From assembly GCA_017547545.1 (NCBI GenBank), contig JAFYPJ010000131.1, positions 1 to 36,515 on the forward strand: a stretch of DNA of 36,515 bases, given 5' to 3'. Both the position numbers and the translations under genes were made by a program. This document shows, one piece after another, positions 31,207 through 36,515 of this stretch. The stretch comes from Clostridia bacterium (GTDB taxonomy: Bacteria > Bacillota > Clostridia > Oscillospirales > CAG-272). Position 1 is the stretch's first letter; each line of letters begins with the position of its first letter. Under the pieces are notes generated by a model, which did no database searches, was not told the DNA's origin, and saw nothing but the letters and a program-made list of their open reading frames with translations.

Positions 31207-32169
31207 ATGAAGATAACAGTTATCGGTGCAGGAAGATGGGGAAGCTGTATTGCATGGTATCTTGACAGAAGCGGTCATGATGTTACCATATACGGTCCAA
31301 AGGATACCCCCGATATGATAGCCTTTACGAATACCCGTTCAAACGGACTGATCACACTTTCGGATACAACCAAGCTTTGCTATAATCTCAAAGAAGCTCT
31401 TTGTGCCGATGTTATAGTTATTTCTATAGGCTCTCAGGGACTTCGTTCCCTTATAGATGAGATCAATGCCATTGACGAAAATACAGAACGAACCTTTATC
31501 CTGTGCATGAAGGGTATTGAAATAGAAAGCGGTATGCGCCTGACTGAAGTAGTGGAGGAACAGAGTAAATTCAATGTAAATGTTGCGGTTTGGATAGGTC
31601 CGGGACATGTTCAGGAATTTTACCGCGGCATTCCTAACTGTATGATCATAGATTCAAAAAATTCCGCATTGAAGAAGATGCTTGTTGAAGAGTTTTCAAG
31701 CGATCTTATCCGCTTCTATTACGGAGAAGATCTTTTGGGAAATGAAGTTGGCGCCGCGGCAAAGAATGTAATAGGAATTGCGGCAGGTATGCTTGACGGA
31801 ATGGGACTTTCTTCCCTGAAGGGAGCCCTTATGTCCAGAGGTACCCGTGAGGTTTCCCGCCTGATAAAAGCAATGGGGGGAAACGAGCTTTCCGCTTACG
31901 GCTTATGCCACCTTGGTGACTATGAGGCAACCGTATTTTCTCAGTTCAGCCATAACCGTATGTTTGGTGAAACCTATATAAAGGGTGAAACCTACGGCAA
32001 ATTGGCAGAGGGTTATTATACTGCAGCCGCATTGCATAACCTTTGTGTGAAATATAATGTTGAGATGCCCATTTCCGAAACCGTTTATCAGATACTTTAT
32101 AACAATGCTGAACCCAAAGAAGCTTTGGATACACTCTTCAAGCGTCCCATCAAAAAAGAATTGAGATAA
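31207..32169 (+). CDS. GpsA-like NAD(P)-dependent glycerol-3-phosphate dehydrogenase, divergent
   Basis: A 320-residue protein with the GpsA fold: Rossmann motif GAGRWG (7-12), CMKGIE with Lys102, GPGHVQE, and catalytic Lys186 in GNEVGAAAKNVIGIAAG. It would reduce dihydroxyacetone phosphate to sn-glycerol 3-phosphate for lipid synthesis. It departs from classical GpsA at three conserved sites: GPGHV for GPSFA, HLGDYEAT for the usual GLGDL-type motif, and SHNR for SRNR. It may be a separate subfamily or have a different substrate. The ATG at 31207 has AGGA about 10 nt upstream. It follows the RACo-like gene by 16 nt and ends at a strong terminator. Confidence 0.8.
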   Translation: MKITVIGAGRWGSCIAWYLDRSGHDVTIYGPKDTPDMIAFTNTRSNGLITLSDTTKLCYNLKEALCADVIVISIGSQGLRSLIDEINAIDENTERTFILCMKGIEIESGMRLTEVVEEQSKFNVNVAVWIGPGHVQEFYRGIPNCMIIDSKNSALKKMLVEEFSSDLIRFYYGEDLLGNEVGAAAKNVIGIAAGMLDGMGLSSLKGALMSRGTREVSRLIKAMGGNELSAYGLCHLGDYEATVFSQFSHNRMFGETYIKGETYGKLAEGYYTAAALHNLCVKYNVEMPISETVYQILYNNAEPKEALDTLFKRPIKKELR

Positions 32170-32191
32170 ATAAAAATACATAATATAAATG

Positions 32192-32234
32192 TCCCCTGTA
32201 CCTTTCAAATCGGTACAGGGGATGTTTTTGTTTT
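32192..32234 (+). terminator. rho-independent terminator after the gpsA-like gene
   Basis: TCCCCTGTACC (32192-32202) pairs perfectly with GGTACAGGGGA (32212-32222) over a 9-nt loop, followed by TGTTTTTGTTTT. It lies between convergent genes. On the minus strand the tail is AT-rich but without a clean T-run, so termination there is less certain. Confidence 0.9.
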
Positions 32235-32237
32235 AAT

Positions 32238-34193
32238 TCAATTAAACTTAAACGAGTATATTCTTGAATTATCAAGCTCAAATGTAATAGAAACAAGTTT
32301 TCCTTTATATACATCAAGGGTATCCGAAAAATCTACGGTATCGCAGATATTATCACCGGTAAAGCTGTTTTCAAAGATAACATCACCCTTGGTATCCTTT
32401 ATCATCATCTTAACATCACCGTCATGGTTAAGCTCAAAGGAATTTCCTTCAAAGGTAAGATACTTTGTAACAACGGTGGAGCTATCGGTATCAGAGCCTA
32501 AGCTTCTGAAACCGTCCAATCTCATAACATAACGGTAAAGCACCATGCAATCCTTTGAATTATCCCACTCTCTCATATAGAATGAAAGCTCATCCTCTGC
32601 AGTCTGAATATATCCTACACAGGCAAAGCAATCACCGTGAACAGCATGTTCAACATTTGGAGCAGTAATAATGGGATCGGTATTTCTATCCCAATTTTTA
32701 AGATCGCGGCTTGTCATAAGAAGAGTTGCGGTGGTCATCGGAGAATAAGTAAACTTTGTGGGAAGTCCTACATAAATATTTCCTCTTTCATAGGGCATAA
32801 CACCATTGGTATACATCTGCCAATCGTTACCGTCCGAATATTCAAGAGGTACGGGAAGTGACCAGTTGATACAGTCATCACTTTCGGAATAACGAACATC
32901 ACGAACTAATTTTTCGGGATATGCCTGAACAAAGTCGGCATTAAGGCTGTAATTATCCTTATAGTGGAATCCGCGCACAAAGGCTACATATTTACCTCTT
33001 GCCTCATCCCAATATACTGTGTTAAGAGAATCGAAATAGCATCCTCTGGTCTGGGCAGGAGTTTTCATAACCTTTACCTCCTTACCGCTAAAGAAACCGT
33101 TACCCTCATCATCCGTTGAATAAATAAGGTAAAGACCGTCACCCCATTCACCGTAAATTCCTTTCCAACGCTCGTCTTCGGGGCAGTTTGGGTTGGTATC
33201 ATAGAATACAAAAAGGTTATCCGGCCAATAGCCTTCGGGGGTAACTATATTTGTACCGTTACCGGTATCGGGACGGCTCCATGTGATACCGTCGGCACTT
33301 TCGATATAGCAGATACGGCGCTTGTTATAGTAATCCGTACCCTTATAATACATACGGTAGGTTCCGTCGGGGGCTTGAACTATATTCTGATAAACTGCGT
33401 CTGTATGTTCCCAGCTTGCATCAAATTCAAAAAGTGCTTCTTTCTTCGTAAGAGTGCCGTATTCGTTGGATGCATCCGTTTTTTCGGTATTAACAATATA
33501 ATCGTCGGTAAACATCTGTCGGTCTGTGCCGATATTAACTACCTCTGCAGGCTTACAGTTTTCGTTATATCTCTTAAGTATCTGCGCCGCCTGAGCTCTT
33601 GTTGCCGTCATTTTGGGACTTACATTATTATTTCCGGTTCCCGTAAGAAGTCCTATGCCACTCATCCACTTAACCGCAGAAACTGCCCAGGATGAAACAT
33701 CTTCCTTATCCGCAAAGGAATCAAATATGCTTTCGTTAAACTCTGAAACATCATGAAGACTTGTAGCGTAATTGTAGAGAATAACCGCAAGCTGCTCACG
33801 GTTAAGATTACCGTTGGGGTTAAATCTTCCTTTACCGTCACCGCTTACAATACCGTTTTCTGCCGCCCACTTAACGGGGGCACTCATCCATTGGTCACAA
33901 GGAACATCATCAAAGGGTAAATCTCCCTGATAATCCTCTTCATTTGCGCCCGCAATTCGGAAAAGTGTAGTGGTAAATTCTGCTCTTGTCATTCTTCTGT
34001 CCGGAGAAAAAAGAGTTCCCTCTCCGTTTGTGCCTTTGAAAATACCGTTTTCGTATGAATATATTACTGCGTCATAATACCATGCTGTCTTTTCAACATC
34101 GGTGAAGGGATTTTCACCGTTTGCTGTGGATGTGATACAAAATGCGGGCACCAAGGTAAGCACGCAAAGCATCAAAGCTAAAACCTTTTTCAT
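32238..34193 (-). CDS. surface beta-propeller glycosidase-like protein with three SLH domains
   Basis: A 651-residue exported protein. Residues 1-25 form a signal peptide. Three SLH repeats follow at about 29-81, 93-143 and 159-210, with ITG/TRAE-type ends such as MTRAEF, NREQLAVIL and TRAQAAQILKR, so it is bound to the cell wall. Residues 220-651 are a GH32/GH43-like beta-propeller paralogous to the cytosolic protein at 4696-6165, sharing FVFYDTNPNCPEDER, GCYFDSLNTVY, GKYVAFVRGFH and terminal IYSFKFN. It probably binds or cleaves a glycan outside the cell. AAAAGGAGA lies about 10 nt before the ATG. It starts only 15 nt after the ANTAR gene, with no terminator or obvious promoter between. Confidence 0.85.
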   Translation of the reverse strand: MKKVLALMLCVLTLVPAFCITSTANGENPFTDVEKTAWYYDAVIYSYENGIFKGTNGEGTLFSPDRRMTRAEFTTTLFRIAGANEEDYQGDLPFDDVPCDQWMSAPVKWAAENGIVSGDGKGRFNPNGNLNREQLAVILYNYATSLHDVSEFNESIFDSFADKEDVSSWAVSAVKWMSGIGLLTGTGNNNVSPKMTATRAQAAQILKRYNENCKPAEVVNIGTDRQMFTDDYIVNTEKTDASNEYGTLTKKEALFEFDASWEHTDAVYQNIVQAPDGTYRMYYKGTDYYNKRRICYIESADGITWSRPDTGNGTNIVTPEGYWPDNLFVFYDTNPNCPEDERWKGIYGEWGDGLYLIYSTDDEGNGFFSGKEVKVMKTPAQTRGCYFDSLNTVYWDEARGKYVAFVRGFHYKDNYSLNADFVQAYPEKLVRDVRYSESDDCINWSLPVPLEYSDGNDWQMYTNGVMPYERGNIYVGLPTKFTYSPMTTATLLMTSRDLKNWDRNTDPIITAPNVEHAVHGDCFACVGYIQTAEDELSFYMREWDNSKDCMVLYRYVMRLDGFRSLGSDTDSSTVVTKYLTFEGNSFELNHDGDVKMMIKDTKGDVIFENSFTGDNICDTVDFSDTLDVYKGKLVSITFELDNSRIYSFKFN

Positions 34194-34208
34194 AATTTAT
34201 ATCTCCTT

Positions 34209-34793
34209 TTATTGATATTCCTTTAAAATTTGCTTGGCAACCGAAAGGCGGGTTATTCGGTTATCCATTGCTTTTTTCTCGATGTATCGGTGTGCCGAAG
34301 GCTCGTCCATTCCAAGATTTTCGCAAAGTGCCCACTTTGCCCTGTTTACAAGCCGCAGCTCCTCCAATTTAGTACGCAGCTTTTCGTTTTCCTTTTCAAG
34401 AATAAGCATACGGTTATGGGCGGCTATGCAAAGATGCAGGGCGGCATCAATCTGCTGACGCTGCAACGGCTTTTCCACCGTTACAATCCCCATGTCCTCC
34501 ACTCTGTAACGGGTTTCGTCCAGTCGGTCGGAATTTACGCAAAGAATCACCGCACAGCAGGAGGATTCTGCAATATCCAACGCCAATTCTATTCCCGATT
34601 CGGAGGATAGCGGGGTGTCTATTATAACAAGGTCAAATTTTCCTTGGGTTAAAAGCCGTCTTGCCTGTTCAGCATTTTGGGCAGTATTCAAGGGATAAAA
34701 GGCATTGGAAGGCAAAATCATTTTTAAGCTTTGCCGCATCTCTTCCTTTCCCGATACGATCAAGACATCCAAAAGATTCTTTAACCGTGTCAT
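34209..34793 (-). CDS. ANTAR-domain antiterminator with degenerate receiver domain
   Basis: A 194-residue regulator. Residues 1-125 are a receiver-like domain with the acceptor-position Asp59 (VIIDTP) and Lys108 (EKP). The acidic pocket usually formed by DD near the N-terminus is replaced by S14-G15 (LIVSGKEE), so phosphorylation may not control it. A helix (LEKENEKLRTKLEELR) leads to the ANTAR RNA-binding domain at about 140-192, including NRAKWALCENLGMDEPSAHRYIEKKAM. ANTAR proteins bind paired hairpins in nascent RNA and prevent termination. It begins 5 nt after the glnA stop, as do NitR-like regulators in clostridia, pointing to nitrogen control. AAGGA lies about 8 nt upstream. Confidence 0.88.
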   Translation of the reverse strand: MTRLKNLLDVLIVSGKEEMRQSLKMILPSNAFYPLNTAQNAEQARRLLTQGKFDLVIIDTPLSSESGIELALDIAESSCCAVILCVNSDRLDETRYRVEDMGIVTVEKPLQRQQIDAALHLCIAAHNRMLILEKENEKLRTKLEELRLVNRAKWALCENLGMDEPSAHRYIEKKAMDNRITRLSVAKQILKEYQ

Positions 34794-34798
34794 AACTA

Positions 34799-36022
34799 TT
34801 ATCCTTTATACTGTTCTATAATTCTTTCGGGAATATATTTCTTTATAAACTCACTGTTTTCGGCTAAAGCAGTTGCAGCTTCCTTTGTATCCGGCAAACG
34901 GCACAGGCCCTTTACATCCTCGTCCTTTGCATTATACATATTTATATCAAGGGGCGGGCAAAGAACAACGGATTTTTCAATGCCGTCAAGACCTGCATTG
35001 ATAAGAAGAGCAAGTGCAAGATAAGGATTTGCCCTTGAATCGGGGGAGCGAAGCTCAACGCGTTTGTTCTTGCCGTCAAAGGGAATAACCCTCATCAGCT
35101 GTGTACGGTTTTCTCTTGCCCAAGATATATATTTGGGTGCCTTGTAGGTACCAAGGCGTTTATATGATTCTTCCGTAGGATTTAAAAAAGCGGTCATACT
35201 GTTTATATGGCTAAGAATTCCTGCCATAAAGGAATCTACCGTTGCTTCATCGGTCTGGCTCTCCGTACCTATTCTGATAGGAGCAATATCTATATGATAA
35301 CCGTTTCCGCATTTGCCCTCTATTGGTTTTGGCGCAAATGTAGCAAAAAGTCCGTTTCTTGCCGCAAGAGTTTCAACTACCATGCGGAAGGTGATAACAT
35401 CATCTGCCGCACAAAGGGGGTTGGAATAACGGAAATCTATTTCATTCTGTCCGGGGCCCTCCTCATGATGAGAGCTAAGGGGAGTAATACCCATTTCCTC
35501 AAGGGTAAGACATATTTCACGGCGAATATTTTCTCCCTTATCCATAGGTGCTACATCCATATATCCGGCATTATCCAAAGGAATATCTGTAGGCCTTCCC
35601 TTTTCGTCGGTATTGAAGAGATAAAATTCGCATTCCGAGCCAACAGAACAACGGATTCCCATATCCTTTGCCCTTTTAACCGCCTTGGAAAGAATATACC
35701 TTGAATCAAGCTCAAAGGGAGTACCGTTGGCATACTTTATATTACAGAAAAAGCGTACAACTCTGCCCTGTGAAGGTCTCCAGGGTAAAAGTGTAAGAGT
35801 GTCGGGATCGGGAAAAAGAAAAAGATCGGGGTGATCGGCATTTGCAAAACCGGGAATTGACGAAGCATCAAATCCGAATCCTCTTTCAAAGGCATCTTCC
35901 AACTGATTCGGCATTATAGAAATATTTTTTTGATTTCCGAAAATATCGCAGATAGCAAGACGAATAAATTTCACATTGTTTTCTTCGATAAATTCCATAA
36001 CTTCTTCGCGGGTATATCTCAT
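34799..36022 (-). CDS. glnA: glutamine synthetase type I, short form
   Basis: A 407-residue glutamine synthetase that joins ammonia to glutamate with ATP. Family signatures are present: FDASSIPGF, the metal motif GSECEFYLF, GPGQNEIDF, the ATP-site KPIEGKCGNGYH, NRTQLMRV and RVELRSPDSRANPYLAL. It is shorter than B. subtilis GlnA (444). The loop after GNGYH is reduced, and the chain stops about 30 residues early at IIEQYKG, lacking the C-terminal tail that contacts regulators in the Bacillus enzyme. There is no adenylylation-site tail. The ATG at 36022 has AAAAGGAG 5 nt upstream. It opens a unit with the ANTAR regulator and the SLH propeller gene. Confidence 0.94.
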   Translation of the reverse strand: MRYTREEVMEFIEENNVKFIRLAICDIFGNQKNISIMPNQLEDAFERGFGFDASSIPGFANADHPDLFLFPDPDTLTLLPWRPSQGRVVRFFCNIKYANGTPFELDSRYILSKAVKRAKDMGIRCSVGSECEFYLFNTDEKGRPTDIPLDNAGYMDVAPMDKGENIRREICLTLEEMGITPLSSHHEEGPGQNEIDFRYSNPLCAADDVITFRMVVETLAARNGLFATFAPKPIEGKCGNGYHIDIAPIRIGTESQTDEATVDSFMAGILSHINSMTAFLNPTEESYKRLGTYKAPKYISWARENRTQLMRVIPFDGKNKRVELRSPDSRANPYLALALLINAGLDGIEKSVVLCPPLDINMYNAKDEDVKGLCRLPDTKEAATALAENSEFIKKYIPERIIEQYKG

Positions 36023-36054
36023 AATTACTCCTTTTCGATAATATTCCATTATAT

Positions 36055-36083
36055 ATTTTATATTAAAACAAAAATTTTGTCAA
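36055..36083 (-). promoter_or_regulatory. SigA promoter of glnA
   Basis: On the minus strand TTGACA (36083-36078) and TAAAAT (36060-36055) are 17 nt apart. The predicted leader is only about 25 nt, with no room for ANTAR-type paired hairpins, so the ANTAR protein probably does not act here. Confidence 0.8.
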
Positions 36084-36130
36084 TTACAACAGATGATTTT
36101 ATAACTTTTTTATCCGCCCTGCTGATATCA

Positions 36131-36159
36131 TTGACACGAAAAACGCCATATGTTATAAT
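36131..36159 (+). promoter_or_regulatory. ideal SigA promoter with extended -10 for the exported protein gene
   Basis: TTGACA (36131-36136), 17 nt, then TATAAT (36154-36159), preceded by TGT as an extended -10. It is back to back with the glnA promoter; the -35 boxes are 47 nt apart. Confidence 0.9.
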
Positions 36160-36194
36160 TTCCAAAAGAACTGAATATATCGGGAGGAAAGCTT

Positions 36195-36515
36195 ATGAAA
36201 AATATAATGCGTTTTTTATCTTTGATTCTTGTCATAATAATGTTGTTTTCTTCATTATCGGTAAATATGTTTGCGAAAGCAGTTGCCGAGGGCGAAAAGG
36301 TTGAGGAAGAAATTACCGATACAGAGATCGCGCAAGTACCCTCTACCGTTACAGAAAGGGGCATGCAGTTCAAGATTGATAATCTTGAAGATGTAAAAAC
36401 TATCCGTTATGCCTACGGTGAATATGAAACCGAAAAGGATATTAAATACGGTGAAATGGCTGTTTCCCACAGCGCAAAAATTCTCCGTAAAAGAGGAGAT
36501 TCCTGCACCTTACAA
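36195..36515 (+). CDS. exported protein of unknown function, N-terminal fragment
   Basis: The first 107 codons of a gene that runs past the window end. GGGAGG lies about 7 nt before the ATG. Residues 1-30 form a signal peptide: basic MKNIMR, a hydrophobic core, and a possible cleavage near FAKA-VA. The visible mature part is acidic at first (EGEKVEEEITDTE), then a segment rich in beta-strand-type residues with paired charges (YAYGEYETEKDIKYG). I do not recognise a family in this portion. The ideal promoter suggests strong expression of a secreted or wall protein. Confidence 0.75.
   Translation, partial: MKNIMRFLSLILVIIMLFSSLSVNMFAKAVAEGEKVEEEITDTEIAQVPSTVTERGMQFKIDNLEDVKTIRYAYGEYETEKDIKYGEMAVSHSAKILRKRGDSCTLQ

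Noticed and set aside
36023..36054. ANTAR-type antiterminator hairpins in the glnA leader
   Set aside because: The predicted leader is about 25 nt and contains no paired hairpins.

Overview
The window looks like chromosome of an anaerobic, spore-forming member of the Clostridia (Bacillota), probably a gut- or rumen-type Oscillospirales/Christensenellales-like organism. This rests on spoIIE, a complete [FeFe]-hydrogenase maturation set, a flavodiiron protein, S-layer homology (SLH) surface proteins, strong AAGGAG ribosome binding sites and near-consensus SigA promoters. The taxon is inferred from gene content, not from a marker search.

Layout. (1) 1-8294 is a carbohydrate region. It holds the start of an SLH surface protein, a DUF4838 protein on the minus strand, and a divergent five-gene operon: uronate-isomerase-like amidohydrolase, PfkB kinase, beta-propeller glycosidase-like protein, Gfo/Idh/MocA oxidoreductase and a second PfkB kinase. 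A perfect TTGACA-17-TATAAT promoter opens the operon and a strong hairpin terminator closes it. No transporter, dehydratase or aldolase is present, so the substrate is unknown. (2) 8352-14248, minus strand, is a redox operon: TM1266-type regulator, hydE, hydG, hydF, then a three-module flavodiiron protein. The hydrogenase itself (hydA) is not in the window. Its promoter is flanked by two AAGATCTT palindromes. (3) 14462-16852 is spoIIE. (4) 17142-29205, plus strand, is mostly housekeeping: glyA, metA, a galactokinase-like gene, walJ-like, rlmH, a WG-repeat protein, mnmG, rsmG, a DUF1934 gene, holA, an RNase M5-like gene and a GtrA-like gene. The mnmG-rsmG pair with rlmH/walJ and an RNase M5-like gene recalls the origin-proximal block of other Firmicutes. 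(5) 29202-32169 holds a small lipoprotein, an orphan RACo-like [2Fe-2S]/ASKHA protein and a divergent GpsA. (6) 32238-36022, minus strand, is glnA, an ANTAR regulator and an SLH-anchored beta-propeller protein, packed as one transcription unit. The latter is a surface paralogue of the cytosolic propeller protein in region 1. (7) 36195-36515 is the start of another exported protein behind an ideal promoter.

The most unexpected signal is non-coding. Three gaps of 102-110 nt (4586-4695, 18390-18499 and, on the minus strand, 11363-11464) share one architecture. A GC-rich segment starting with GC follows the upstream stop codon directly; it is a clear hairpin in two copies and weak in the third. 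Then comes a short linker and a second stem with the arms TCGGGC and GCCC(G/A)A, 29-30 nt apart, followed by the next gene. All three have the same orientation relative to transcription and two share further sequence. This looks like a repeated structured intergenic RNA element that I do not recognise.

No gene-free stretch exceeds 300 bases. I saw no tRNA, rRNA, CRISPR array, insertion sequence or clear riboswitch.
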